Shown piece by piece: positions 35,978 to 44,399 of a DNA stretch of 64,000 nucleotides; positions within the stretch are counted from its first letter, which is position 1; each line of letters opens with the position of its first letter. A model generated the notes under the pieces. That model was not told the origin of the DNA and did no database searches. It worked only from the letters and a program-made list of their open reading frames with translations. This stretch comes from Lientehia sp934351765 (GTDB lineage: Bacteria; Bacillota; Clostridia; Lachnospirales; Lachnospiraceae). Where the stretch lies: the NCBI RefSeq assembly GCF_052118925.1, contig NZ_JBQKGG010000005.1:62001-126000 (forward strand), given 5' to 3'. The position numbers and the translations under genes are program-made.

Positions 35978-36676
35978 CTACCACTCTAACTGCGCCGCCG
36001 GCAGCTTCGCTTCATTGAGGCAGTTGCTCCGTACCATGCCGTCCCGCAGCTTTACCACACGGTCCGCCATATTCCGGATCGCATCGTTGTGAGTTACAAT
36101 GAGGATCGTATTCCCGTACCTTTTATTGACCCGCTCAATGAGCTGAAGGATTTCCTTTGAGGTATTATAATCCAGCGCGCCGGTGGGCTCGTCGCAGAGT
36201 AAAAGATCCGGATTCTTCACGATAGCGCGGCCGATAGCCGTCCGCTGCTGCTGTCCGCCGGAAAGCTGGCTGGGCAGCTTATGACGGTGCTCGTACAGCC
36301 CCAGTGTCTTTAACAGGCCGTCCACCTCCAGTGGATGGTCACTTAAATACGCCCCGACCTCGATATTTTCCCGTACATTTAAGTTGGGGATCAGATTATA
36401 CATCTGAAACACATAGCCCAGATGCTTTCTCCGATACATCGTCAGTTTCTTTTCATTCATCTCTGCGGTCTTTTCTCCGCCGATAGAGATCGTTCCGCCA
36501 TCCGCACTGTCAATACCGCCGATGATATTTAACAACGTTGATTTTCCGGAGCCGGAGGGACCAAGGAGCACACAGATTTCCCCCTTATCGAGACTCAGAT
36601 CCACGCCCTTTAATACCTCGGTCCGACTGTCTCCCTGTCCGAAGCTTTTCTTCACATGGCTGATTTCCAGAAACAT
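35978..36676 (-). CDS. ABC transporter ATPase, LolD/MacB type
   Basis: A 232-residue ABC ATPase: Walker A GPSGSGKST, Q-loop VFQMYNLIPNL, signature LSGGQQQRTAIGRA, Walker B LLLCDEPTGALD and H-loop VTHN. It is the partner of the FtsX-type permease immediately downstream. CAGGAGG precedes the ATG. It is the first gene after the promoter/operator at 36739-36798. Confidence 0.93.
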   Translation of the reverse strand: MFLEISHVKKSFGQGDSRTEVLKGVDLSLDKGEICVLLGPSGSGKSTLLNIIGGIDSADGGTISIGGEKTAEMNEKKLTMYRRKHLGYVFQMYNLIPNLNVRENIEVGAYLSDHPLEVDGLLKTLGLYEHRHKLPSQLSGGQQQRTAIGRAIVKNPDLLLCDEPTGALDYNTSKEILQLIERVNKRYGNTILIVTHNDAIRNMADRVVKLRDGMVRSNCLNEAKLPAAQLEW

Positions 36677-36738
36677 ATCCTTCCTCCTGTTTTTCTTCCG
36701 GTCCTGTTTATACCGGTTGTGATTGATTATTGTTCTCG

Positions 36739-36754
36739 ATTAGTCTGCACTAAT
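36739..36754. promoter_or_regulatory. Palindromic operator at the FtsX-type ABC promoter
   Basis: ATTAGT-CTGC-ACTAAT is a perfect 6-4-6 inverted repeat; the right half extends into a second perfect palindrome ACTAATTAGT (36749-36758). The element lies just downstream of the -10 box, where a bound TetR- or MarR-type repressor would block initiation. No such regulator gene is next to it. Confidence 0.65.
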
Positions 36755-36769
36755 TAGTATTCGCTAACC

Positions 36770-36798
36770 ATTATAGGAAGAAGAACCCGGAAAGTCAA
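36770..36798 (-). promoter_or_regulatory. Promoter of the FtsX-type ABC operon
   Basis: Minus-strand TTGACT (36793-36798) and TATAAT (36770-36775) separated by 17 bases; about 90 bases upstream of the ATPase start, with the palindromic operator over the start site. Confidence 0.75.
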
Positions 36799-36853
36799 GA
36801 TACTTCCCGGGGTTCTTCACAATCCATATCAAATTCATCGCGGACCGGCTTCG

Positions 36854-37528
36854 TTACATATCATCCTCTTTCTCACTGCTTACCCGCCCGACATCTCCCA
36901 TGGTCGGTTCTTCCCGGTCCTCATAATCTTCATCCGAAAGGCCGCCGGACTGATCGTCTACATCTCCGATGGTTCTCTCCTCCCGGTCCTCATAATCATC
37001 TGTTTCCTGTCCGTTTTTTTCTTCCGCCCGCAGACGGATCTGCTTTTTCCTTCTGGAGATCAAAACCATGTACATGACAAAGACCACCGCCAGAAGCACC
37101 AGATCTCCATAAAAAAGAAGGTTTCCGAGGCTTGCCTGAACCGCCGCACTGCTCCAGATGATCTCATCGAACAGAAGGATCACCAGGGCATCTGTCCAGG
37201 CCAGATAAGCCTCTGTGAGCATGATCCCGTACTCGTGATCCTCCTCCGTTACATAGGGAGCCAGCTTTCTGGAGTATTGCTTCTCCGGCGGAGACATATA
37301 ACGGACCACCCGCATACAGATCAGATGAGTTCCGTAGATCATAAACTGAAATATGACCAGCATGATGATGCTGCCCTTTCCGCCCCACCTTGTGACCTCA
37401 CCGGCGGCATCATAATGCACCGGGATCTGGCTCGGTATTTGTTTCCAGAAGATGATCAGAAGCAGGACCGGCAGCCAGGTACCCAGATGAACCAGGAGGT
37501 TTGCAATCCGTTTCCCCATTCTACCCAT
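36854..37528 (-). CDS. DUF1648-domain membrane protein with acidic repeat tail
   Basis: A 224-residue protein with an N-terminal DUF1648 unit: a membrane helix then WKQIPSQIPVHYDAAGEVTRWGGK, and three further helices. DUF1648 also occurs in SdpI-type immunity and signal proteins. The tail (about 170-224) is strongly acidic and holds two copies of a DYEDREExTxGDV unit 23 residues apart. The ATG at 37528 overlaps the stop of the ribbon-helix-helix gene by one base (TGATG); AAGGAGG precedes. It is the last gene of the SPFH/ABC operon and may sense or protect against membrane-active agents (inference). Confidence 0.8.
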   Translation of the reverse strand: MGRMGKRIANLLVHLGTWLPVLLLIIFWKQIPSQIPVHYDAAGEVTRWGGKGSIIMLVIFQFMIYGTHLICMRVVRYMSPPEKQYSRKLAPYVTEEDHEYGIMLTEAYLAWTDALVILLFDEIIWSSAAVQASLGNLLFYGDLVLLAVVFVMYMVLISRRKKQIRLRAEEKNGQETDDYEDREERTIGDVDDQSGGLSDEDYEDREEPTMGDVGRVSSEKEDDM

Positions 37529-37716
37529 CACTCTTCCTCCTTTTTTGTCCCCTTTTTCCGTTTCTTCACTGCCTCAGTGAGCAGATATTCGATCTGGCCA
37601 TTGATAGACCGGAAATCATCCTCCGCCCACTGTGCCAGGTCATTCCACAGCGCGGGATTCAGGCGGAGAAGCACCTGCTTTTTGCTTTTCTCTTTTTCTT
37701 TCTTTGTATCAGCCAT
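37528..37716 (-). CDS. Small ribbon-helix-helix (Arc-like) protein
   Basis: A 62-residue, Lys-rich protein. The core KQVLLRLNPALWNDLAQWAE then INGQIEYLLTEAV fits the strand-helix-helix pattern of Arc/MetJ DNA-binding proteins, with basic flanks. It sits inside an ABC operon, between the permease gene and the DUF1648 gene, a place usually occupied by GntR regulators in similar operons. It likely regulates the operon. Its stop overlaps the next start by one base. Confidence 0.75.
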   Translation of the reverse strand: MADTKKEKEKSKKQVLLRLNPALWNDLAQWAEDDFRSINGQIEYLLTEAVKKRKKGTKKEEE

Positions 37717-37738
37717 TGTCCCACCGCCCTTTTGCCTG

Positions 37739-39451
37739 CTAAACTTCTATCTGCCCGACCCGGCGCACGCCATAAGCCATGACGCCACGATAGATCAGTG
37801 CTGCCAGCGCTGCCAGAACTGCCGTCACTATAAGGCTGTAAACCGGCAGTGACAGCTTACATGCTCCATACAGCTTAAAGATCAGGAAACCGAGGCCGAC
37901 GCCGACCGCCATACATAAGAACATGCCAAGCATCAGTGTCATGTTCTGCTTTACTGCCTGCTGCTCATTCTCCCAGGAAAGCTTCGGCCGCAGCAGATCA
38001 ATAAACAGCTGAAGACAGTTTTCGATCACATTGACTGCGAGCCCGGCTGCCAGAAGCACCGGAAGCATCCAGACGGGAAGCCCGAATACAGCGGCAAAGA
38101 TGATGCCGAGGATCAGACTGAAGCCGGTGGAGCCGGCCGTACTGAATATCATAGCCGATAACAGCTTCGCCTTTAACTGCGTCCGTACCGGAACCGGGAT
38201 CACTTTCATGAAATAGAAGTTCTTTCCCTCACGGGAGATTGCCGTTCCGGCCACATAGCAGAACATTCCGGACATCAGAGACAGACAGAACAGGACAAAC
38301 AAGGCAATGGCCGATGCGCCTCCTCTGCCAAGATCCAGCATTGACAAAAGCTCTCCAAAGCTTTCTCCGTTCCGAACCATCTGAAACGCAAACACTGCGA
38401 TAAAAATCACAGGCCAGAGAAAAGCCATCAGGACGCAGTTCATAAAATAGCTGGGCGTCCGCACCAGCTCACGGACCTCCTGTCTCGTGCATGCCGACAG
38501 GACACTTCTTTTCCGACTTAATGTCTTTGCCTCCGCCGATGTCACCTTCCGGCGCTTTGCACTGGTTTCCTGCATGCCCATGGCTCCGGCAAAATAAAGC
38601 TTTCCGGCAATCAGGCCGAATACCGCCACGCCGGCCGCCGTAATAAGAAGAAAGATCAGAAAGGACAGTACCGAAGGACCTGTCATGGCTTTCGTCAAAA
38701 ACGTAAGCTGCGGGAAGATTCCGCTCATCATGCCTACCAGGGAATCATGCCCCTTCATCAGAAGCGGGATCACAGCTTCTCCCTCCAGATCCCCCATGCT
38801 GGAGCTCATCATGCTGATTCCCACTGCCAGGATCAACGTGACCGCAACGCTTAATACCGAAAGGAAATCCTTATTTTTCGCTTTCTTGAATACCCGCATA
38901 AGCACCAGGGAAATAATACTGCTGTAAACAAGCGACAGCACCGGCACCAGGAAAATCGACAGTACCGCAAAGATCCAGAACAGAATTCCTGCCCCGGCCC
39001 GGATTCCGTAGCCCAAAAGGAACGGTGCCAGCAGATACAGAGAGCTTACACAGGTATAAAGAAGCGATACCGTAAACTTTGCCCCGACGATCTGCCAGGG
39101 ACGAAGCGGCAGATATAAGAGCTGCTCCAGGTCATTGCTCATATAAAATACCGAAAGCACCATGGGAAATGCCAGCACCAGGTCCAGAATCGCACTGGCA
39201 AAAAAGATCATCTCGATGGCTGCCCCGGTCTGTCCCAGAGGCTCCAGCATACGGTATGCCGAACCGCCCAGCCGGAAGATCATTCCCATCAGGGGAAGCA
39301 GACATACCAGCAGGATCAGCCAGACGGCACTCTGTCCCAGCTTTCCCGTTCTTATTTTTCCGTTTTTCTGTTTTTTTCTTTTTCCGGAAGCTTCCATGCC
39401 GTCCAGGCCGGTCTTTAAAAGCTTTCCTGTTAAAATCAGATATTTACGCAT
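37739..39451 (-). CDS. ABC-2-type exporter permease
   Basis: A 570-residue membrane protein with about twelve to fourteen helices and few exterior residues, typical of ABC-2 exporters of the YwnJ/putative ABC exporter sort. Its start overlaps the ATPase gene by 8 bases and has no good ribosome site of its own, suggesting coupling. Together with the 241-residue ATPase it forms a two-protein exporter; substrate unknown. Confidence 0.82.
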   Translation of the reverse strand: MRKYLILTGKLLKTGLDGMEASGKRKKQKNGKIRTGKLGQSAVWLILLVCLLPLMGMIFRLGGSAYRMLEPLGQTGAAIEMIFFASAILDLVLAFPMVLSVFYMSNDLEQLLYLPLRPWQIVGAKFTVSLLYTCVSSLYLLAPFLLGYGIRAGAGILFWIFAVLSIFLVPVLSLVYSSIISLVLMRVFKKAKNKDFLSVLSVAVTLILAVGISMMSSSMGDLEGEAVIPLLMKGHDSLVGMMSGIFPQLTFLTKAMTGPSVLSFLIFLLITAAGVAVFGLIAGKLYFAGAMGMQETSAKRRKVTSAEAKTLSRKRSVLSACTRQEVRELVRTPSYFMNCVLMAFLWPVIFIAVFAFQMVRNGESFGELLSMLDLGRGGASAIALFVLFCLSLMSGMFCYVAGTAISREGKNFYFMKVIPVPVRTQLKAKLLSAMIFSTAGSTGFSLILGIIFAAVFGLPVWMLPVLLAAGLAVNVIENCLQLFIDLLRPKLSWENEQQAVKQNMTLMLGMFLCMAVGVGLGFLIFKLYGACKLSLPVYSLIVTAVLAALAALIYRGVMAYGVRRVGQIEV

Positions 39452-40169
39452 GCTCGGTCACCGCCAGGAAGATATCCTCCAGGCTTTCCTCCTCCGGATA
39501 ATCTGCGCGAAGCTGGTCCAGCGTACCCTGGAATACGATCTGTCCCTTATTGATGATCACGACCTGGTCGCAGAGCTTCTCTGCCACCTCCAGCACATGG
39601 GTGGAAAACAGCACCGCATGGCCGCTCTGTGCATGCTCCCGCATCATCTCCTTCAGCTCGAAGGCCGCCCTTGGATCCAGTCCCGTCATGGGCTCGTCAA
39701 GGATCCACAGAGACGGATCATGGATCAGCGCCCCCATGACCATCACCTTCTGGCGCATACCATGGGAATAGCTTAAAATCTTATCCCCCAGAACATCCTC
39801 GATCTCAAACCGTTTTGCCATGGCCTGGATCTTTTCCATCCGCCCCGCCTGGGGCACATCATAAATATCCGCCATGAAATTCAGATATTCCAGTCCCTTC
39901 AGGCGCAGGAAATTGTCCGGATTATCGGACACAAATCCGATTTTTTTCTTTGCCTCCAGCGGATTTATCTGAATATCCGTTCCATCCAGAAGAATCTGTC
40001 CCTCCGTCGGTTCCAGAATCCCCGTGATCATTTTTAACGTCGTGGTCTTTCCGGCGCCGTTAGGTCCGATAAAGCCGGTGATCTTTCCGTCTTCCACCTG
40101 GAAGGAGCAGTTGTTCACCGCCGTATGTGTTCCCCCATAAACCTTTGTCACATGAGATAATTCGATCAT
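39444..40169 (-). CDS. ABC transporter ATPase (exporter type)
   Basis: A 241-residue ATPase: Walker A GPNGAGKTT, signature YSHGMRQKVMVMGAL, Walker B LWILDEPMTGLD, and FSTHVLEVAEKLCD (H-loop). The degenerate YSHGMRQ signature is typical of CcmA/NatA-like ABC-2 exporters. AAGGAG precedes the ATG. Located between the SPFH gene and the permease. Confidence 0.93.
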   Translation of the reverse strand: MIELSHVTKVYGGTHTAVNNCSFQVEDGKITGFIGPNGAGKTTTLKMITGILEPTEGQILLDGTDIQINPLEAKKKIGFVSDNPDNFLRLKGLEYLNFMADIYDVPQAGRMEKIQAMAKRFEIEDVLGDKILSYSHGMRQKVMVMGALIHDPSLWILDEPMTGLDPRAAFELKEMMREHAQSGHAVLFSTHVLEVAEKLCDQVVIINKGQIVFQGTLDQLRADYPEEESLEDIFLAVTEHA

Positions 40170-40183
40170 TCTGTTTCTCCTTC

Positions 40184-41164
40184 TTAATAAATGCTTCCGC
40201 TGTTGACAATGGGCTGCGCCTCTTTATTTCCGCAGAGCACCACCAGCAGATTGCTTACCATGGCTGCCTTCCGTTCTTCATCCAGCTCCACGACCGCCTG
40301 CTCACTGAGCTTGTCCAGTGCCATCTCTACCATGCCGACTGCGCCCTCCACGATCTTCTGCCGCGCCGCGATGATGGCAACCGCCTGCTGCCGCTGGAGC
40401 ATGGCCGATGCGATCTCCGGGGCATAAGACAGATGGGTGATCTGCACATCGCTCACCTCAAGCCCGGCCTCCGCCACTCTTGCCTGAAGCTCTGCCCGCA
40501 TTTTTTCCGCTACCTCTCTTGTGCTTCCGCGCAGGGTCTTTTCGTCGGTATCTCCGCCGTTTTCCTCGTCTCCGGCATCATAAGGATACAGTCTCGCCAC
40601 ATTTCGGATCACCGAATCGCACTGGATTGACAAAAAGGTCTTGTAATTATTCACCTGGAACACGGCCTTCGTGGGATCCACCACCCGCCAGATCACCACC
40701 GCCCCGATGATCACCGGATTCCCCAGCTGGTCATTGACCTTCTGCTTTTCATTGTTCAGTGTCATGGTCTTTAAAGACACCTTGCGGCTTCCGCCTCCGC
40801 TTACGGAAAGACCACTCCCCGCCGTAGACGCCTGCAGCCCCTTCACGGTAGGATTCACCGCCGTACAGAAGGGATTCACAAAATAAAACCCCTCTTTCCG
40901 GATCGTTCCGTAATAATTTCCGAACAGCACTAAAACCAGCGCTTCCTTCGGCGCCACGGCCCGAAGCCCCGGAAGCATGATACCGCCGGCAATCACCAGC
41001 AGAATTCCTGCCGCCAGACCGATCCCGAACGCGGTCTCATTTAAAAACACCGCACTGAGAACCGCCGCCGCAGTCCCTCCGACGATAAACAGCAGTGCCA
41101 GAAATAACGCCGCCATTCCGTTAAACGGCCGGATCTCCTTTTCCTTTGAACTGTCAATCTTCAT
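40184..41164 (-). CDS. SPFH/band-7 domain membrane protein
   Basis: A 326-residue protein with two membrane segments near the N-terminus (MAALFLALLFIVGGTAAAVL; GLAAGILLVIAGGIML), then a band-7 domain: PKEALVLVLFGNYYGTIRKEG, INPF-like VNPFCTAVNP, VGNPVIIGAVVIWRV, and VRNVARLYPYD-type core, ending in a helical region (SAMLQRQQAVAIIAARQKIVEGAVGM). SPFH proteins organise membrane microdomains. The ATG at 41164 has TTGGAGG upstream; the frame's first codon is a TTG within that site. First gene of the SPFH-ATPase-permease-RHH-DUF1648 operon. Confidence 0.88.
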   Translation of the reverse strand: MKIDSSKEKEIRPFNGMAALFLALLFIVGGTAAAVLSAVFLNETAFGIGLAAGILLVIAGGIMLPGLRAVAPKEALVLVLFGNYYGTIRKEGFYFVNPFCTAVNPTVKGLQASTAGSGLSVSGGGSRKVSLKTMTLNNEKQKVNDQLGNPVIIGAVVIWRVVDPTKAVFQVNNYKTFLSIQCDSVIRNVARLYPYDAGDEENGGDTDEKTLRGSTREVAEKMRAELQARVAEAGLEVSDVQITHLSYAPEIASAMLQRQQAVAIIAARQKIVEGAVGMVEMALDKLSEQAVVELDEERKAAMVSNLLVVLCGNKEAQPIVNSGSIY

Positions 41165-41233
41165 CGTATCCTCCAATCTGCGCCTTTCCGCGCCCGATCA
41201 CCAGATAGGTGATATCATTTTAATATTATGTTG

Positions 41234-41262
41234 ATACTAGCACCATGGAGGAGGTTTGTCAA
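41234..41262 (-). promoter_or_regulatory. Promoter of the SPFH/ABC operon
   Basis: Minus-strand TTGACA (41257-41262) and TAGTAT (41234-41239), 17 bases apart, about 65 bases ahead of the SPFH start. The -35 box abuts the end of the broken ATPase gene. Confidence 0.65.
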
Positions 41263-41539
41263 TCAATATTTACTTTTCCGGCTGATTGCCAACAGGTCGA
41301 TTTCTGTTTCCGCAATCCGAAAGCCCCCTGCCGCCTTTTCGTCCCGAACCATCATTTTCCCCATCCATCGTCCCATTTTGGCATAGCGAAACGACAGTTC
41401 CTGCTTTTCCCTTACAGAACTCCCTAGGCGTCTCCGTTTTTTCCACACGCCGCCGGCCATACAGAACGATCAGCTGTCCGCATTCTTCCTTGTATTTATC
41501 ATTCAGAAATTTTAATTCCGCTTCCCTTCCAATAAACAT
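41263..41539 (-). pseudogene. Remnant of a DUF234-type AAA ATPase, internally deleted
   Basis: The first 40 or so codons from the ATG at 41539 read MFIGREAELKFLNDKYKEE, then LIVLYGRRRVEKTE, the N-terminus and P-loop of archaeal-type AAA ATPases with a C-terminal DUF234 nuclease-like domain. After about 41405 the next frame reads ELSFRYAKMGRWMGKMMV and AETEIDLLAIS, which fits the DUF234 C-terminal region. The intact family is about 450 residues, so the middle (some 350 residues) is deleted, with a frame change, and the last part is also lost. The P-loop has Glu in place of Gly (RRVEKT). A ribosome site survives. Not functional as an ATPase. Confidence 0.75.
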
Positions 41540-41550
41540 AAGAGCCTCCA

Positions 41551-41594
41551 ATAATATCTAATCGTGATTTAGTAAATCGTGATTTGATATTATT
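41551..41594. repeat. Direct repeats inside a dyad upstream of the ATPase remnant
   Basis: AATCGTGATTT occurs twice, 15 bases apart (41560-41570 and 41575-41585). The pair is flanked by ATAATATC (41551-41558) and GATATTAT (41585-41592), which are inverted copies. It sits at the promoter of the decayed ATPase gene and looks like an operator left over from it. Confidence 0.55.
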
Positions 41595-42246
41595 ACACCC
41601 GTTTTTTCAGAAAAAATCAAGTGATTTCTCCTAAATCCCGGCTACACTTTCGCCCCAACGAGATCAGTTACTATGACACAACTCGTAGCATATTCCAAAA
41701 TCATGAATCATTTTAGCTTATTATTTTCTGTTTACTTTTATATTTAAATTCTTTATTTTATCTTTATTGTATTTATCTTATTTTTGTATTTATTTTTTTC
41801 TTAATCTATGATATTGTTAATTTATAAAGAAAACAATCCTTTTTTATCTTTATTTATTTTGATTCAAGCTTTCATTATATATCAATATATGTTTTTGTAT
41901 TAAGTTCGTTAAATATCCAAATATGTCATCTTTTTCAAGCCATCCTAACAGTTACCCAAATTACTATCACTCTTACCTCCCACCTTTAAGCTATATACCT
42001 TTTTTATTAATATAGGATAGTCTTTTTGTATCCTTATTCTTAATAATTATTTATCTCTTTGATAAAAAAGCTCTTTGTACTTTTCATTTATGAGAAAATA
42101 GAGAAGAGTAGAGAGCCACAAGACCTGTAAAACAAAAATCTTCAGTAAAAATATTTGATTATATGGGGAGATGATTCCAATGAAAAGAAATTGAGATGGT
42201 AATTATCGCGCATCCTTTAAGCGTCATTTTAATTAAGGAGTCTTCA
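41595..42246. other. AT-rich intergenic stretch without a recognisable gene
   Basis: About 650 bases, much richer in A and T than the flanking chromosome (for example 41710-41910 is nearly all A/T). No open frame of useful length, tRNA or clear riboswitch was seen. It lies between a decayed ATPase gene and an orphan AT-rich gene, which suggests an accessory insertion with its own base composition. Confidence 0.6.
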
Positions 42247-42738
42247 ATGAAAAAAAGACTTACTATTATTCTTCTACTATTCATTATTATTATCATTGCT
42301 GCGGTTAATTTTTACAGAAAAAATGATTTTCGTACTCTCAAAAAACCGGACAAAATTCAACTAGATATACCTAAATCAACTTCTGTTCTTCATTATGAAT
42401 TCGAACCAGGCGACCCAGAATACAATGAAATTTACCGTCTGGTAAAAAAAGACTGGGATCGTACCATAAAACAAGACCATGGGGAAATGATTTACCTTCA
42501 GCTGGACTACCTGGATGAAAAACGGGATTATACGGGAACAACTATTCATTTCTATTATGAAAAAGCGCAGGACTGGGGAAAGCGAAACCTTGTTGAATAT
42601 GCACATTACTATAGCTTTTTCCCGTATACCCTTGACTATGCTGCTATCACTCAAAATAAAGATTACTATAAAAAAGCGAATCTTCCTCACTTTCAATCCG
42701 ACAACGAATTGAAACATTACATAGATTTATTTAAATAG
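42247..42738 (+). CDS. Orphan membrane-anchored exterior protein, unknown
   Basis: A 163-residue protein starting MKKRLTIILLLFIIIIIAAV, a short basic start and a hydrophobic stretch that serves as signal anchor (no lipobox Cys). The exterior domain of about 135 residues is rich in Tyr, Asp and Lys (YLQLDYLDEKRDYTG; YYEKAQDW) and has no motif I know. AAGGAG lies upstream of the ATG at 42247; the frame opens 17 codons earlier without a site. Codon use is AT-rich, unlike the neighbours, in keeping with acquisition by transfer. Confidence 0.65.
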   Translation: MKKRLTIILLLFIIIIIAAVNFYRKNDFRTLKKPDKIQLDIPKSTSVLHYEFEPGDPEYNEIYRLVKKDWDRTIKQDHGEMIYLQLDYLDEKRDYTGTTIHFYYEKAQDWGKRNLVEYAHYYSFFPYTLDYAAITQNKDYYKKANLPHFQSDNELKHYIDLFK

Positions 42739-42805
42739 TAAATCTCGTTTTCTGGCACTGCTCATTGATACTTCTGATACTGTCCTGCTACGGTCGTTTT
42801 TTACC

Positions 42806-42862
42806 AAAAAGGACCAGCCTCCGGTTCCCCAAAGCCGGTCGGGCTGATCCTTTTCTTTTTAA
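42806..42862. terminator. Bidirectional terminator between orphan gene and DUF1576 gene
   Basis: AAAAGGA-C-CAGCC and GGCTG-A-TCCTTTT pair around an inner CCGG(T)/(A)CCGG stem, with A and T runs on both sides. It ends the DUF1576 gene (minus) and may also stop the orphan gene (plus). Confidence 0.85.
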
Positions 42863-42875
42863 TTATTCGATTATT

Positions 42876-44228
42876 TTATTCTGCCTTCTTTGCTTTCCCG
42901 AAGCACTCCAGCACCGGTACTAACAGGAATGCGGCAATGCCTGCGGTGAAGCCGCCGTTATAGAGACAGAAGCCGCCATGGAGCAGGGGAACGCTGGTGA
43001 CAAGCAGTGCATGGATCGCGCCTGCCACGGCTCCGGCGAAGAATCCGAACCGCCCGCTGATGGGTGCAAGGCCGCTGGCAAAGCAAAGACCTACCAGAAT
43101 CCCCTGAGTTGCCAGCGTCCAGCTCTGCTCCGGAACGATGCCTGCCATGGTCATAAAGAACGGAAGCAGAGACGCTGCCGCATAGCCGATCATGATCGGG
43201 AACACGGTTCTCGGCTGTGCGCCCTGGGCACAGAACGCCAGCATACACATGATCGCGCCCATGGTTGCACCGGTAAACTTTGCTCCGGTAAATACCACCT
43301 GTCCGTCCACATAGGACATTCCACGAACCAGCGTATAATAAATCAGAATAAACAGACCGTATATACCAATATTTACCATAGTCGCCGGAATTCCAAAGGC
43401 CGCAGTATAATCCGTTTTATAACCGTCACTCTTCCAGAGCTTTTTATATCCCTTAAAACAGTCCTTATCCATGATATACGCCGCAAGGATAAACAGAAGA
43501 AATACGACAGCAAAGAAGACCGTCACAAAAATCTGCTCGCCCTCACCCAGTCTGGTATTGGTGGGAACCTCCACGCCAGGAGAGCGGTACAGCACAGAGC
43601 AGACCAGAAATGCCAGGAATCCGGCAGCCGGACCGGCACTGTAAAGGTCGTAGCCCTTATGGAAGTTCACCACATGCGCACATAAGGACGGCATCACACA
43701 GCCGACAACAATTCCAAGAACGATGGCTCCGATCAGGCCGGGAACCGAAAAATCAATCACCTCTGTCTCCGGATAACGGAACATCAGCTCACTGGCAAAG
43801 GGCGCCAGCGCCGTGGAAAACATTGCCATATTGGCGACACTGCCAAAGCGTACCTTCTTGATCCTGGAATATACATAGACGCCCAGGAAGAACGGCCACA
43901 TATTGACCGGATTCATGCCGAAGGTTCCGAATCCCACATTCAGCCAGAACGCCGCAACGGTAAGACCGGTACACTCCGCCTTTGTGAAATACAGAAGCGC
44001 ACAGCAGAACAGTCCTACAAGACCGGTGTTCACAAAGGCACTTCCAAGGCTTCCAAGGACGAAATAATCCATGGTAAACTGAGCCGGATTCGTCCAGATC
44101 CGTACCAGTCCCGGAATCAGCTCTCCCCAGTTTCCGGCGCAGATCCCACCTATGAGAAATGCGACGGAAAAGACGAGAAGAATCCGAAAAATCTTCTGGC
44201 TGTTTGTTGCTTGTGCTGTTTTCTCCAT
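42876..44228 (-). CDS. DUF1576 family polytopic membrane protein
   Basis: A 450-residue protein with about twelve membrane helices, starting MEKTAQATNSQKIFRILLVF. Conserved-looking stretches include FGTFGMNPVNMWPFFLGVY and a similar second half (SGLAPISGRFGFFAGAVAGA), which suggests an inverted or tandem internal duplication as in many transporters. I place it in the DUF1576 family from overall layout and motifs. The ATG at 44228 follows GAAGG. It is a single-gene unit behind a ZTP riboswitch with its own terminator and promoter. The riboswitch implies a link to one-carbon/purine metabolism, so it may carry a folate, purine precursor or one-carbon compound; this is inference. Confidence 0.8.
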   Translation of the reverse strand: MEKTAQATNSQKIFRILLVFSVAFLIGGICAGNWGELIPGLVRIWTNPAQFTMDYFVLGSLGSAFVNTGLVGLFCCALLYFTKAECTGLTVAAFWLNVGFGTFGMNPVNMWPFFLGVYVYSRIKKVRFGSVANMAMFSTALAPFASELMFRYPETEVIDFSVPGLIGAIVLGIVVGCVMPSLCAHVVNFHKGYDLYSAGPAAGFLAFLVCSVLYRSPGVEVPTNTRLGEGEQIFVTVFFAVVFLLFILAAYIMDKDCFKGYKKLWKSDGYKTDYTAAFGIPATMVNIGIYGLFILIYYTLVRGMSYVDGQVVFTGAKFTGATMGAIMCMLAFCAQGAQPRTVFPIMIGYAAASLLPFFMTMAGIVPEQSWTLATQGILVGLCFASGLAPISGRFGFFAGAVAGAIHALLVTSVPLLHGGFCLYNGGFTAGIAAFLLVPVLECFGKAKKAE

Positions 44229-44363
44229 ACAAAATACCTTCTTTCTCCCATAAATAAGCATTCAGAGGCTTCCATGCTCACCGGCTGTCTTTGCCTGCCC
44301 AGGCAGATTCTGAAACCCGAACCCTTCCGCAGTACAATCCACCTGTTTCTGATAACGATGTGC

Positions 44364-44399
44364 AAAAAGGGCAGCACCTGATTTTCTCAAATGCTGCCC
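44364..44399 (-). terminator. Attenuator hairpin of the ZTP riboswitch
   Basis: Minus-strand GGGCAGCA (44392-44399) pairs with TGCTGCCC (44369-44376), followed by TTTTT. The 5' arm shares its GGGCAGC with the 3' end of the aptamer, so aptamer folding and terminator folding exclude each other: an ON switch. Confidence 0.85.

Noticed and set aside
41595..42246. Origin of replication in the AT-rich stretch
   Set aside because: No DnaA-box clusters (TTATCCACA-like) and no dnaA/dnaN nearby; composition alone is not enough.
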